Assembly (NCBI GenBank): GCA_963704835.1 | Contig: CAVPHW010000003.1 | Span: forward strand, 186,001-250,000 | Origin: GCA-2746605 sp963704835 | GTDB taxonomy: Bacteria; Bacteroidota; Ignavibacteria; Ignavibacteriales; Melioribacteraceae | Length of the DNA stretch: 64,000 bases | Direction of reading: 5' to 3' | Shown here: piece after piece, positions 50,898 through 60,220 of the stretch | Position numbering within the stretch: position 1 is the first letter of the stretch | Layout: each line of letters opens with the position of its first letter | Made by a program: the position numbers and the translations under genes | Notes under the pieces: generated by a model | The model's input: only the letters and a program-made list of their open reading frames with translations | Told to the model about the DNA's origin: nothing | Databases searched by the model: none

Positions 50898-51446
50898 ATG
50901 ATCAATAAAAAATATTTTCTTATTCTATTTCTCTTTTTAACCCCAACTATTTTTGGACAATTCCAGACAAACAAAAATATTGTTGGTCCATCTGTTGGTT
51001 TTTCTTTTTTAGGATCCTCAATACAATTTGGTCTAAACCATGAATACGGAATTGTTTTAGATGAATCAAATAGTGATGGCTCAGGAAAAATTGGTATTGG
51101 AGGAATCTTTAGATATTGGAGTTATAAAGAAGAATTTCCCGTTGTTGAATGGAGTTACTCAAATATTCTAATTGGGGTTCAGACTAATTATCATTTTCAA
51201 ATCAGTAAATCTGATTTTGACCCTTGGGCAGGCTTAATTCTAGCATACAATTTTGGATCAGTAAAGAGTAAAATTATTCTACAAAATGTACAATTTGATA
51301 GAATAAAAAATGGTGGAGTTTTTATAGGTGCAAATGCTGGTTTAAGGTACTGGATAGATGGAAACACTGCATTAAGCATGAGGATTGGATTTGGGAATCA
51401 AAATTATGGAGCCCTCGATTTGGGCTTGGAATTTATCCTTGATTAA
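50898..51446 (+). CDS. Small outer-membrane beta-barrel-like protein
   Basis: This 182-residue protein has a signal peptide (KYFLILFLFLTPTIFGQ) and alternating hydrophobic/polar strands with aromatic residues throughout, for example PWAGLILAYNFG and GANAGLRYWIDGNTALSMRI, ending LDLGLEFILD. The pattern fits a small outer-membrane barrel, but no characterised family is recognised. It stands alone and ends at a bidirectional terminator. Confidence 0.7.
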   Translation: MINKKYFLILFLFLTPTIFGQFQTNKNIVGPSVGFSFLGSSIQFGLNHEYGIVLDESNSDGSGKIGIGGIFRYWSYKEEFPVVEWSYSNILIGVQTNYHFQISKSDFDPWAGLILAYNFGSVKSKIILQNVQFDRIKNGGVFIGANAGLRYWIDGNTALSMRIGFGNQNYGALDLGLEFILD

Positions 51447-51462
51447 TTATTCCATTAGGGAG

Positions 51463-51509
51463 AAGAACGGTTGTTTTTATTTTGTAGGAGTTAAAAAACA
51501 ACCGTTCTT
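51463..51509. terminator. Bidirectional terminator between convergent genes
   Basis: A stem of about 15 bp (AAGAACGGTTGTTTTT at 51463-51478 with AAAAAACAACCGTTCTT at 51493-51509) has A/T tracts on both sides. It can end the barrel gene on the plus strand and the HEAT-repeat gene on the minus strand. Confidence 0.85.
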
Positions 51510-51521
51510 TTATAAAAGTAT

Positions 51522-51986
51522 TCATCTTGCAAAATCAGCTAGTTTCACACCGTTGTATTCAATATCTAACTGTACAGTTTTAATTGATTCAACAATAACA
51601 TCTGACTTAAGTTTACTTACCATATAACAATTATAGAACTTTTCACAAAGATCTTGAACACGTTCACTATCATCAAATTTAATTCTTTGTTTTACCGCAA
51701 ACATGCACTGTTCAGTTTGAATTTTAGAAAGTGAAAGTGCTGCAATTATACGCTCTTCTTCGGTTTCCCCACTTTTAAGCATTTTTAATAATGGGTTGAT
51801 TGCTCGTTCAGATTTCATCTCACCTAAAAAATACGCACAACTAACTTGAAGACCTCTATTATCTGTGTTAAGTCCAACTAATAAGTTATCTTCAATTTGT
51901 TTGTATTTCTCTTCTGTGAAACCAAAAGTGCTTATTGAGAAAACAAATAGCAGTAATAATATTAAAAGATTCCGTTTGTTGTTCAT
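51522..51986 (-). CDS. Secreted HEAT-repeat-like protein
   Basis: This 154-residue protein has a signal peptide (NLLILLLLFVFSISTFGF) and helical HEAT-like repeats (LQVSCAYFLGEMKSERAINPLLKMLK; IIAALSLSKIQTEQ). The frame extends to a GTG at 52028. The ATG at 51986 is preceded by GGGGGAAG and places the signal peptide at the N-terminus, so I use it. Probably a periplasmic protein-interaction module of unknown role. Confidence 0.72.
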   Translation of the reverse strand: MNNKRNLLILLLLFVFSISTFGFTEEKYKQIEDNLLVGLNTDNRGLQVSCAYFLGEMKSERAINPLLKMLKSGETEEERIIAALSLSKIQTEQCMFAVKQRIKFDDSERVQDLCEKFYNCYMVSKLKSDVIVESIKTVQLDIEYNGVKLADFAR

Positions 51987-52255
51987 GACTTCCCCCGCTT
52001 CTAGTTTTTTATCAAATAGTTGATTCACTACTTATGACGAGCAATTACTTGAAAAGTTTTGAAAGAGAAAAATTATTACCCTGTTTGGCAAGTAACTTAT
52101 TACATTTATGCATACTCAAGTAATTTGTTCTGTTATGAGTGAAGATTTGAGAACATATTCTTGAAATGTTTAACTTCTTTCAGAATTAGATTAAGTTCAT
52201 TAATTATTGAAATTTGGCATGGTTAAATTAAATAGTGAAGTGAGTTGATTCGATG

Positions 52256-52290
52256 CAAACAAAACCGCCTTAGTCAGACGGTTTTGTTTG
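52256..52290 (-). terminator. Terminator after tRNA-Thr
   Basis: A perfect 12-bp stem CAAACAAAACCG / CGGTTTTGTTTG with an 11-base loop lies just 3' of the tRNA on the minus strand. The T-rich 3' arm serves as the U-tract. Confidence 0.75.
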
Positions 52291-52295
52291 TTTAA

Positions 52296-52368
52296 GAGCT
52301 GGTGATGGGACTCGAACCCGCAACCTGCTGATTACAAATCAGCTGCTCTGCCAATTGAGCTACACCAG
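52296..52368 (-). tRNA. tRNA-Thr (anticodon TGT)
   Basis: On the minus strand the sequence begins GCTGGTGTAGCTCAATTGGC and folds into a full cloverleaf. Acceptor GCTGGTG pairs with CACCAGC, and the anticodon stem GCTGA/TCAGC encloses TTTGTAA, giving anticodon TGT. The T arm contains GGGTTCGAGTCCC. The T stem has one C-A mismatch (GCGGG with CCCAT). CCA is not encoded. Confidence 0.93.
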
Positions 52369-52455
52369 CATTTTTTTCAAGAGCTAAATCTAATATATTT
52401 TGTAATTCAATGCAATATGTTAAATTAGAATTTATCATTTATTTTAATTTGTCTA

Positions 52456-53202
52456 ATGACTTCAAAACTTGAAATAAAACAATTTAGCAAGCTCCTACTT
52501 AAAAAATATCGCGATTCTGAGGAAATGTTTATAGTCGAGGGGAAAAGGCTTGTTACTGATGGGTTACAAAGTAATTTTCAATGTTTGTCAGTATTTGTTA
52601 CTAACCAATTTGAGAAAAATGAACGAGAATTTTGTAAATTACAGGAATTAGATAAATTTAATTATAATTTTGTAAATGATAAAGATTTCGCAAAACTGAC
52701 CACCACGAAAAATCCACAAGGAATTGCGGCTGTTTTTAGTATTCCCTCTAGAAGTAATATTACATATGATAAAAGAATTATTTGCCTTGAGAATATTTCT
52801 GATCCAGGTAATGTGGGGACAATCTTAAGATCATGTGATTGGTTTGGAATTAGAACAGTTATCTTAAGTAGTAGTTGTGCTGATATTTACAATCCAAAAG
52901 TATTAAGAGCAAGTATGGGAGCTGTTTTTAATCTTGATATTTTTGAAGATGTAAGTCTTATCCCATTTATATCCAAGTTAAAGAGTGAAAGTTTTAATTC
53001 ATATTACGCTGATTTAGAAGGGATTGATTATCGGACTGTAAAGTTTGATGGTAAATTTGTTATCACATTTTGTAGTGAAGCATTTGGTCCAACTGATGAG
53101 TTAAAAAATATTTGTAATAATGGAATTACAATCCTTAAAAAGGGACGCATTGATTCATTGAATGTAGCAGCCGCAGCCGCAGTAATCTTGTCTTCAATTT
53201 AA
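52456..53202 (+). CDS. TrmH/SpoU family RNA 2'-O-methyltransferase
   Basis: This 248-residue SPOUT-class methyltransferase has an N-terminal substrate-binding domain (FIVEGKRLVTDGL) and a knotted catalytic domain with NVGTILRSCDWFGIRTVILS near residue 118, then the SAM-binding CSEAFGP near residue 210 and DSLNVAAAAAVIL near residue 235. It modifies a ribose in rRNA or tRNA, with the target site not predictable. It overlaps the convergent DinB gene by four bases. Confidence 0.9.
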   Translation: MTSKLEIKQFSKLLLKKYRDSEEMFIVEGKRLVTDGLQSNFQCLSVFVTNQFEKNEREFCKLQELDKFNYNFVNDKDFAKLTTTKNPQGIAAVFSIPSRSNITYDKRIICLENISDPGNVGTILRSCDWFGIRTVILSSSCADIYNPKVLRASMGAVFNLDIFEDVSLIPFISKLKSESFNSYYADLEGIDYRTVKFDGKFVITFCSEAFGPTDELKNICNNGITILKKGRIDSLNVAAAAAVILSSI

Positions 53203-53657
53203 GTCTTTTTCTCGCGCATATATAAAATGTAATCAATATTGGCTGGTTGAGAAGAATTTAATCTTAAAATGAAATTAATTTGTGAGCGATGGTAAGTTGA
53301 ATGATTAAGTACATGAGTTATTATATCACTATTGGCATTACTAAATTCATTCCCGCTTGAATTTTTATAAGTGCATGTTTTTGTGAAACCATCTTTAGGT
53401 AATTTTGAAACAAATCTTATCCATCCTGTAGAACTTTTTTTCGATAATACTGCAAGTTCAGGAAGAGAATAAACTTCCCAACTATCAATGGAATAATTTT
53501 CAGTTCGCTTCAATCTTTCTAGCCATGAATCCTGAGATGAAAGAATATGACTCATAAGTGTTAGGGCTTTTTCATTCTCAAACCCATTTAACTTATCAAT
53601 AATTTCTTTGTTACACCAATCGTTATATTCAAAGAAATTTATGAAATAATTTTTCAT
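53199..53657 (-). CDS. DinB family protein
   Basis: This 152-residue four-helix-bundle protein of the DinB/DUF664 type opens YFINFFEYNDWCNKEIIDKL. It has LMSHILSSQDSWLERL near residue 35 and HVLNHSTYHRSQIN near residue 117, which supply the three histidines of the DinB metal site. Members may be metal-dependent thiol transferases; some use bacillithiol or mycothiol (BstA-like), of interest since bshA and ypdA are in this window. That link is inference. Confidence 0.85.
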   Translation of the reverse strand: MKNYFINFFEYNDWCNKEIIDKLNGFENEKALTLMSHILSSQDSWLERLKRTENYSIDSWEVYSLPELAVLSKKSSTGWIRFVSKLPKDGFTKTCTYKNSSGNEFSNANSDIITHVLNHSTYHRSQINFILRLNSSQPANIDYILYMREKKT

Positions 53658-53722
53658 TAAATTTTTGTCTCTATCTAATCTGAAGCAATATAAAAAATCT
53701 CATACCCAAAAAAACATACGCA

Positions 53723-56566
53723 TTACTTTAAAAATATCATTTTTTTTGTATCAATAAAACCTTCTTCAGATTTTGCAAAAGGATCACCTACTTGTATCCT
53801 GTAATAATAAACACCACTTGACATTTTGTTACCATCAAAGGTTATTTCATAATTCCCGGAGGTTTGATATTGGTTAACTAGTGTTATAACTTCGCTGCCT
53901 AAAGTATCATATATTTTTAATTGAACAAGGGAAGAGTTATTCTTTTTTAACTTGGGAACGACATATGAAATTGTTGTACTCGGATTAAAAGGATTTGGAT
54001 AATTTTGATTCAATTTGAAGTCATTTAAGATTGCTAAATAATCATCGTCGGTTCCAAGTAAAATTCCTATTTCTGGCGTGAAAAGTTTTTCAGTAGTATA
54101 AATGAAAAATTCACCTGGTACAAGTTTCATTGAATAGGATGTTGTGCTAATATCAATACTGTCTCCACTAAAATAGTCATACCATTTCCCAACATTTTGA
54201 AAACCAGGGATTATAGTTTTTTCGATTACATCAAAATTTCCAACAATTGTAACATCCATACTTTCATGATTCAGTTGGATTCTTTTAATTGATCCACTAA
54301 CACTTAGCGATACATTTCCACTTCTAAAAACTTCGTAATTATTCTTCAAATAATTTAGGGAAGAATAAGTTTTATATAAATTTTGTCTGTTTATATTATC
54401 TAAATAATCCCACCTTATTGGTTTATTCCCAACTCTTCCATTATAATCTATGCTATAGTCGTACCCAAGTTCACCAAATTGCCAAATCATTTTTGGACCG
54501 GGAACAGTTATAAAAAATGCGGCCGCTAATTTCATTCTATTTAATGCAGTATTTAATTCTTTAATCCTATAGTCAATTCCAGAATTTCCAGATTCCAGGC
54601 TCTTAAACATAACTCTTTCTTCATCATGGCTCTCAATATAGCCTACCAAGTTTGGTTTGGTAAACCCATGATTCTTATATGAAATTCTACTAAAATTGGA
54701 TTTTCCATCAGTATGGAATCCCATTGAAGCTTCACTATAATTATAGTTGTTATTTCCCCAAACCATCATCCCATAATCTGTAAGAATTTTCTCTTCTGAA
54801 TCTGGAGCAAAGTGTTCTAAAATTAAATATGCTGTTGGATCAAAAACCCAGACGCTATCTGCCATTCTTTTTAATAAATTAATTCTACTCTGATCAAAAC
54901 CTCCACCATCACCCGGAGTATTTGTAAAACCTTTAGTAAAGTCAAATCTAAATCCATCAAACTTATACTCATCAAGCCAATACCTATTAACTCTATCCAC
55001 TAATTTCTGTGTATGTATACTTTCGTGGTTTAAATCATATCCCCATGAAAAAACTTGATTAGGACTGTTAACATTATACCACGGGTTTTCCGAAGTTGGA
55101 GGTCCAAATGCATCAGAAGCATATAAACGAACAAAAGGTGATCTTCCATATGTATGATTTAGAACCATATCTAATATAACAGCGATATTTCTCTTATGGC
55201 ATTCATCAATAAATTTCTTAAGATCATCTTTTGGACCATAATATTTATCAGGTGCAAAGTAAAATGAAGGGTTATAACCCCAGCTCTCATTACCTTCAAA
55301 TTCATTAACTGGCATTAGTTCAATAGCATTTATGCCTAAATTTTCCAAATAATCAAGAGTATCAATTAGTGTTTTATAATTATGTTTTGAAACAAAATCC
55401 CTAATGAGTAATTCATAAATAATTAAGTTTTCCTTTTCCGGTTTAATATAATCAACTGCTTCCCATACAAAATCTTGCTGTCCGGTTTCAAAAACCGAAA
55501 CAGAAAAAAATGTTTTTCCAGTTGGGTATGGAATTAAATTCGGATAGGTAGCGTTATCTATAAAACTATCTTCTTGTTCAAGTATTTTATCTGCATATGG
55601 ATCAGCAATTTTTAAATTTCCATCTACTATATATTGAAAACGGTACTCCTTGTTCGGAGTTAGATTTGTTATAGTTGTCCAATAAACTGAACTATCCGGA
55701 GTTAGTTTAAAGTAATACTTTTCATCAAACTCCCAAGATGAAGACGAATCAGGGTCAAACTCCCAATTATTGAAATCTCCAATTGCATAAACAAAATTTT
55801 TCTTTGGAGCAAAAAGTGCAAGCGTGACCGAATTATTATCTATATAAGTAATGCCAGGTTTTACACCTTGTGGCAACTCTTCAATTGTTAACGGCTCTCT
55901 AATAAAAAAACTAACTGAATCTTGGTAGACATTATTATTGCGTTTTGCAATATACTTTAACCACTGTCTTCCAGATCCATCTGCAATAAAAGAGATTGAT
56001 AATGTGTCACTGATCGTTTTAGAAATTTGTACGTTATTTAGGAAAACTGTGAGGCTATCTGATCCATTTGTAACAGCTGTAATATCAATTCTTTCACCCA
56101 GTAATGGATAAAAATTTATTGATTCAACATCTAATAACTTTATATTAAATCCTTCTTCATATATTGGTATGAATAGATCCTCTGTTTTTTTCGATGCATC
56201 TGAACTTCTTAATACAAAATTTAAGGAAGTGATATGCTCTGAAAAATTTGTAATTCCATAAAAGTTTCTGGGATTATCAATAATTAGTTTATACAAATCA
56301 GTGCCAGTACGGGTTAACGAAGGCTGAGTAGTATTATTAGCCCAAGATTCGATAACATATTTCCAAGTCCCCAAATTAGTATTTACTCCGGTGTGAGAAT
56401 AAAGAGTTCCTGTATATCCTAATAAAGAAGTATTGGTCATTTCCTTGATGTTAAAGGTAATTTCTATACTTTCATTCTCAGTAGGGAATTCGGGGTTAGT
56501 AATAAAAGTTTGAGACAGAACTGAATTATAAATAAATATAAAGAGCAATAATAATCCCTTTTTCAT
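53723..56566 (-). CDS. Secreted GH13 alpha-amylase family enzyme with type IX sorting domain
   Basis: This 947-residue protein has a signal peptide (LLLLFIFIYNSVLSQT), N-terminal beta domains including a CBM48-like module (about 225-340, IGDFNNWEFDP), and a GH13 catalytic barrel with INAIELMPVNEFEGNESWGY near residue 415. The nucleophile is the Asp in GFRFDF (about 535), the acid/base is the Glu in LILEHFAP (about 582) and IESHDEERV (about 645) holds the third acid. The end carries a type IX sorting domain (QNYPNPFNP, ending KKMIFLK). It acts on starch- or glycogen-like alpha-glucans at the cell surface. It lies 31 bases after an outer-membrane barrel gene and shares its direction. Confidence 0.93.
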   Translation of the reverse strand: MKKGLLLLFIFIYNSVLSQTFITNPEFPTENESIEITFNIKEMTNTSLLGYTGTLYSHTGVNTNLGTWKYVIESWANNTTQPSLTRTGTDLYKLIIDNPRNFYGITNFSEHITSLNFVLRSSDASKKTEDLFIPIYEEGFNIKLLDVESINFYPLLGERIDITAVTNGSDSLTVFLNNVQISKTISDTLSISFIADGSGRQWLKYIAKRNNNVYQDSVSFFIREPLTIEELPQGVKPGITYIDNNSVTLALFAPKKNFVYAIGDFNNWEFDPDSSSSWEFDEKYYFKLTPDSSVYWTTITNLTPNKEYRFQYIVDGNLKIADPYADKILEQEDSFIDNATYPNLIPYPTGKTFFSVSVFETGQQDFVWEAVDYIKPEKENLIIYELLIRDFVSKHNYKTLIDTLDYLENLGINAIELMPVNEFEGNESWGYNPSFYFAPDKYYGPKDDLKKFIDECHKRNIAVILDMVLNHTYGRSPFVRLYASDAFGPPTSENPWYNVNSPNQVFSWGYDLNHESIHTQKLVDRVNRYWLDEYKFDGFRFDFTKGFTNTPGDGGGFDQSRINLLKRMADSVWVFDPTAYLILEHFAPDSEEKILTDYGMMVWGNNNYNYSEASMGFHTDGKSNFSRISYKNHGFTKPNLVGYIESHDEERVMFKSLESGNSGIDYRIKELNTALNRMKLAAAFFITVPGPKMIWQFGELGYDYSIDYNGRVGNKPIRWDYLDNINRQNLYKTYSSLNYLKNNYEVFRSGNVSLSVSGSIKRIQLNHESMDVTIVGNFDVIEKTIIPGFQNVGKWYDYFSGDSIDISTTSYSMKLVPGEFFIYTTEKLFTPEIGILLGTDDDYLAILNDFKLNQNYPNPFNPSTTISYVVPKLKKNNSSLVQLKIYDTLGSEVITLVNQYQTSGNYEITFDGNKMSSGVYYYRIQVGDPFAKSEEGFIDTKKMIFLK

Positions 56567-56597
56567 ATAGATTTTTCCATAAAAAATAATAATTAAG

Positions 56598-58637
56598 TTA
56601 ATCTAAAAAATCCCATGATACGCCTATTTTTATTCCACCTTCCGGCATAGGATAATAGGGAACTATATAATAATTGTTACCAAGAATATTTTCATAAGCA
56701 AAGTAGAAAGTTGCTCTATTTTGAATTTTTCCGGCTAAAGTATAGTCTAATCTAAAAGGGTTATTATCTATCAAATAAGAATTAAATTTCTGGTTGGCAT
56801 TATTTGAATAATAATAACTTGAGGATCGCATCGATTGAAAGTCATATATCTGGTGATCGATATTCCCTTGTAGGTAAATTGTGAATCCGGTTTTAAGATT
56901 AAGATTGTCATTATAAAGAACATCAACGTAATAAAGCCCGGCTGTTAAACTATTTGCTGAATTTTGTGGAGTTATAGTTTTTGATTCATTTAAAACATAA
57001 TTGTAATTTAAAAAGGTCTCTATTTTCCAAAAGTTTATTCTCGAGATGAAATTTATACCTTCGGTTTTAATTTGTTCAGTAAGTGGAAAGGTAACTATGG
57101 TTGAGTTAACATGAAGCATTTGGTTATTAAAAACCGGGGCATGGGTATTCTCTAAGTTTATATTATAGTAGGTAGCAGAAGTTTTAAATCTATTAAAATT
57201 AGCTTCCAAGGTTGTAAAAAAGTTGGTAATTCTTTTTTCAATAGTATTAAAGTACGGCCATTGAGATTGCAACTCAACCATTAAATATGGTTTAATGAAA
57301 GAAGAAAAACCTGACATAAGTTTGAAATTGTTATTCAACTTAATTTTAACATCAAACCCAAATCCATCATGTGATTGTTTTTCATATGATCCTAGTTTTA
57401 CAAATACTGCTGGAACAATTAAGCTATCAAATAAATCATATTCTGCAACGCCCGAAATAAAGTAACTATGTTCTGTAGTGATAAGATTGAGGTAATCAAC
57501 ATCGTAATCGGTTTGATCATAGTAGCCAAATAAACTTAAAACTAATTTGTTAAAAACAAACTTGTTCTCTACCGAGGCGCTATAGAGACTATACGAGTTA
57601 AAGTTTGAAATTCTTGAACTGTCGGAAAGAGAGTTATCCATGTTTTGTCTGAATCGATCTTCAAAAGATGTATAATTGAATACAACTTTTGAAAAAATGC
57701 TCTTTGCTAAGTGACCATTGAACTGAGTCGATAATTGATTGGTAGAATTTTCCTTGTGTCTATTTTCAAACATAACGGGTGCATTTACATTATAAAAGCC
57801 ATCTTGCAAAATAGTTTGACTTAATGAAAGAGTTTCAAAATCAATTCCTCCATTTAGTTCCATATTAGATTTTGAATGAATAAATTCTATGCTAGCAAAC
57901 AAGCTATCTGAAAATTTATAGATAGTTTTTAGATCAGCCTTCCATACTCCAGACTGACTATTTGAAAATGCTCCATCATTAGATGAGTTTGTAAGTCTAA
58001 ACATTAAACCAGTGTTGTTAAGAATTCTTGCACTAAACATTGCATCAATAGAGGCATCATTATTAGGAGCTTGATAAAATCTAATTCTTGAAATAGGATG
58101 GGGAGCAATGGAATCATTGGAAACAATATTTAAAATAGAAAAATTACTCTGGCTATTAAACAAAAAAGATCTCGAGATAGGAGTAATTTCAAGTTCAGAA
58201 ATATTTTCTGTTTGTAACAAATTTAGTTCACTTGCACCATGCCATTTGTTAGAATGTGAAAAATTATTTTGAGAAACAGAAAAAATGTTAGAAGGCAGAT
58301 TTAAAAAAAGTAGATCAACTGGAGCGTTAAAAGATCCAAAGTTGTTTAATGATCCGAATGGCAAGAGGTACAAAAGATCTGGAATTGACCTATAATTTTC
58401 AAAATCAATCTCTGTTTTTGATACCCTAAAGGTCGATAGAAAATTGTCATGTTGTTGAACAGAAATGTTGAATGGAATAATTCTCTTTGGAGAATCAATT
58501 ATCGTTGAATCAGCCAAAGAGTTGTTATCGCTAATGTTTATAGGGGTATAAACGCTATCATTAGAAATTATCTGAGCCAACGATAAGCTTGTGATAACTA
58601 AACTAAGTAAAAATATTATGATAAAAAGTGTTCTCAT
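56598..58637 (-). CDS. Large outer-membrane beta-barrel protein (TonB-receptor-like)
   Basis: This 679-residue protein has a signal peptide (LFIIIFLLSLVITSLSLAQ). An N-terminal region (about 60-190) with ELEITPISRSFLFNSQSN resembles a TonB-receptor plug, and a long remainder consists of amphipathic strands rich in aromatic and Asn/Ser residues, ending GGIKIGVSWDFLD. It looks like an outer-membrane barrel, but I cannot confirm TonB-box or SusC features. Upstream of and probably co-transcribed with the GH13 enzyme, it may take up glucan products. The frame is open to a GTG at 58664; ATG 58637 puts the signal peptide at the start. Confidence 0.7.
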   Translation of the reverse strand: MRTLFIIIFLLSLVITSLSLAQIISNDSVYTPINISDNNSLADSTIIDSPKRIIPFNISVQQHDNFLSTFRVSKTEIDFENYRSIPDLLYLLPFGSLNNFGSFNAPVDLLFLNLPSNIFSVSQNNFSHSNKWHGASELNLLQTENISELEITPISRSFLFNSQSNFSILNIVSNDSIAPHPISRIRFYQAPNNDASIDAMFSARILNNTGLMFRLTNSSNDGAFSNSQSGVWKADLKTIYKFSDSLFASIEFIHSKSNMELNGGIDFETLSLSQTILQDGFYNVNAPVMFENRHKENSTNQLSTQFNGHLAKSIFSKVVFNYTSFEDRFRQNMDNSLSDSSRISNFNSYSLYSASVENKFVFNKLVLSLFGYYDQTDYDVDYLNLITTEHSYFISGVAEYDLFDSLIVPAVFVKLGSYEKQSHDGFGFDVKIKLNNNFKLMSGFSSFIKPYLMVELQSQWPYFNTIEKRITNFFTTLEANFNRFKTSATYYNINLENTHAPVFNNQMLHVNSTIVTFPLTEQIKTEGINFISRINFWKIETFLNYNYVLNESKTITPQNSANSLTAGLYYVDVLYNDNLNLKTGFTIYLQGNIDHQIYDFQSMRSSSYYYSNNANQKFNSYLIDNNPFRLDYTLAGKIQNRATFYFAYENILGNNYYIVPYYPMPEGGIKIGVSWDFLD

Positions 58638-58884
58638 AAAAGAATTATTGTATAAATATTGCACAGAAATTTAATCAAAATTATCATAGGAATTATTTTT
58701 TCTAAAATAATATTTTGGGGAATTATTTTTCTAATATTGGATTAGAAAACCTCGCAAAGCAAAGAGTGGTGTGTATTTCTGAGTGAAAACTAATTTCAAA
58801 AAAAAATAAAAAACATTTTTATTTATTGTAAAAATATTTATTTTTTGGTGCATTCATTAATTAACAAACTATAAAGGATACAAA

Positions 58885-59553
58885 ATGGCAAAAGCGAAAG
58901 TTGCTGCAAAGAAACCAGCTGTTAAAAAAGCTGCCGTAAAAAAAGTTGCTGCAAAAAAGAAACCAGCTGTTAAGAAAGCTGCTGTAAAAAAAGTTGCTGC
59001 AAAGAAACCAGCTGTTAAAAAAGCTGCTGTAAAAAAAGTTGCTGCAAAGAAACCAGCTGTTAAAAAAGCTGCTGTAAAAAAAGTTGCTGCAAAGAAACCA
59101 GCTGTTAAGAAAGCCGCTGTAAAAAAAGTTGCTGCTAAAAAGAAACCAGCTGTTAAAAAAGCTGCTGTAAAAAAAGTTGCTGCTAAAGCTGCTGCTGCTA
59201 AAAAAGCTGCTGTAAAAAAAGTTGCTGCTCCAAAGAAAGTTGTTAAAGCTGTAAAACCAGCTGCCCCTAAAGGTTCTTATACAAAAGGCGATATTATTGA
59301 TCATTTAGCTTTTACACTTGATGTAACAAAGAAAAAAGCTAATGATTTCTTAACAGAGTTCAATACTCTAGTTGTAAAAAATGCTAAGAAAGAATTTACA
59401 GTTCCTGGTTTAGGTAAATTTACAACTGTAAAAACTAAAAAGCGTAATGGTAGAAATCCTTCAACAGGTATGGCTATTGTTATTCCTGCTAAGAATAAAG
59501 TTAAATTTAAAGTTGGTAAAGCTTTACAAGATTCAGTTTTTCCAACAAAATAA
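58885..59553 (+). CDS. HU-type DNA-binding protein with histone H1-like Lys/Ala repeat N-terminus
   Basis: This 222-residue basic chromosomal protein has an N-terminal half made of six 15-16-residue repeats (AAKKPAVKKAAVKKV and variants), then a degenerate seventh and a Pro/Lys linker, resembling histone H1 tails. The C-terminal 95 residues form an HU/IHF fold: YTKGDIIDHLAFTLDVTKKK, PGLGKFTTVKTKKRNGRNP, then STGMAIVIPAKNKVKFKVGK. It likely compacts the nucleoid. The ATG follows AAAGGATAC. The gene has its own terminator and is probably monocistronic. The repeats are near-identical in DNA, so copy number may vary between strains. Confidence 0.93.
   Translation: MAKAKVAAKKPAVKKAAVKKVAAKKKPAVKKAAVKKVAAKKPAVKKAAVKKVAAKKPAVKKAAVKKVAAKKPAVKKAAVKKVAAKKKPAVKKAAVKKVAAKAAAAKKAAVKKVAAPKKVVKAVKPAAPKGSYTKGDIIDHLAFTLDVTKKKANDFLTEFNTLVVKNAKKEFTVPGLGKFTTVKTKKRNGRNPSTGMAIVIPAKNKVKFKVGKALQDSVFPTK
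58903..59230 (+). repeat. In-frame tandem repeat (45/48-bp units)
   Basis: About six near-identical units encode AAKKPAVKKAAVKKV or the form with one more Lys. Units differ by single bases and a 3-base (one Lys) length change, consistent with slippage or unequal recombination. Confidence 0.85.
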
Positions 59554-59576
59554 TTTATTTTATTCGCTTATATATT

Positions 59577-59602
59577 AAAGTCCGGTATATCCGGACTTTT
59601 TT
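59577..59602 (+). terminator. Rho-independent terminator of the HU-like gene
   Basis: A perfect 9-bp stem AAAGTCCGG / CCGGACTTT with loop TATAT is followed by a T-run. Confidence 0.9.
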
Positions 59603-59626
59603 ATTTTAAAAATTATTTTACGTTGA

Positions 59627-60130
59627 TTACTTTTTCTTTTTGGGTGTGTTATCCATTGCTATCTTTTGTATAGAATTGAGTAGCTGTTCATAAAGTTCTT
59701 TTGGTATGTTTGTAAGAATAATAGTTAGAAGTTTATTATAGTCCTTAATGTGAGGGCTAATTCCAAACGTTAACTTATCTGTCTTTATATAAAGAGGCAT
59801 GTAAGCTCTGCCAGAAAAAATTCCACCTGTTATTTCAGTTATATCCGAAAGTTTTACTGTCTCTTTCCTGTTGTTAATTACAAAATCAGAATTAACCATC
59901 TCCTCATTGTTGACATCTATCTTAAAGGGAAACGATTTATACATCCGAAGATAGAACCTATTAAGTACATAAAGTAGAATAAGGTTAATCATTACAGGAA
60001 ATATAAACTTCCAATTATTTGTTAGTCCATATATTGAAATTATGAGATAGAAAAACAAAATTAGATTTGCAGGGATGCCGGCATACTTGTATACAAGTTT
60101 CGGAAAGAAACTATACTTGAATGTTTTCAT
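59627..60130 (-). CDS. Membrane protein of unknown function
   Basis: This 167-residue protein has two N-terminal hydrophobic helices (ANLILFFYLIISIYGL; FIFPVMINLILLYVL) and a soluble C-terminal part (about 75-165) with a beta-rich start (VKLSDITEITGGIFSGRAYM), then a helix and a Lys-rich end (PKKKK). The soluble part is reminiscent of bacterial PH-like domains, but I cannot confirm this. It is divergent from ypdA and convergent with the HU-like gene. No function can be assigned. Confidence 0.65.
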   Translation of the reverse strand: MKTFKYSFFPKLVYKYAGIPANLILFFYLIISIYGLTNNWKFIFPVMINLILLYVLNRFYLRMYKSFPFKIDVNNEEMVNSDFVINNRKETVKLSDITEITGGIFSGRAYMPLYIKTDKLTFGISPHIKDYNKLLTIILTNIPKELYEQLLNSIQKIAMDNTPKKKK

Positions 60131-60220
60131 GGTATATTTTGTTATATAAAAACTGTTATTTATAATAATTATATTTGATTTTAAAAATATTAAAAGAATT
60201 ACTGAATAGTACTACTAAGT

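Noticed and set aside
51385..51627. 80-codon plus-strand frame
   Set aside because: It overlaps the end of the barrel gene, the terminator and the HEAT-repeat gene on the other strand.
58903..59230. CRISPR-like array
   Set aside because: The repeats are contiguous, in frame and coding, with no spacers and no cas genes nearby.
58861..59304. 147-codon Ser/Phe/Asn-rich frame on the minus strand
   Set aside because: It is the antisense of the Lys/Ala repeats in the HU-like gene; its repetitiveness comes from those repeats.
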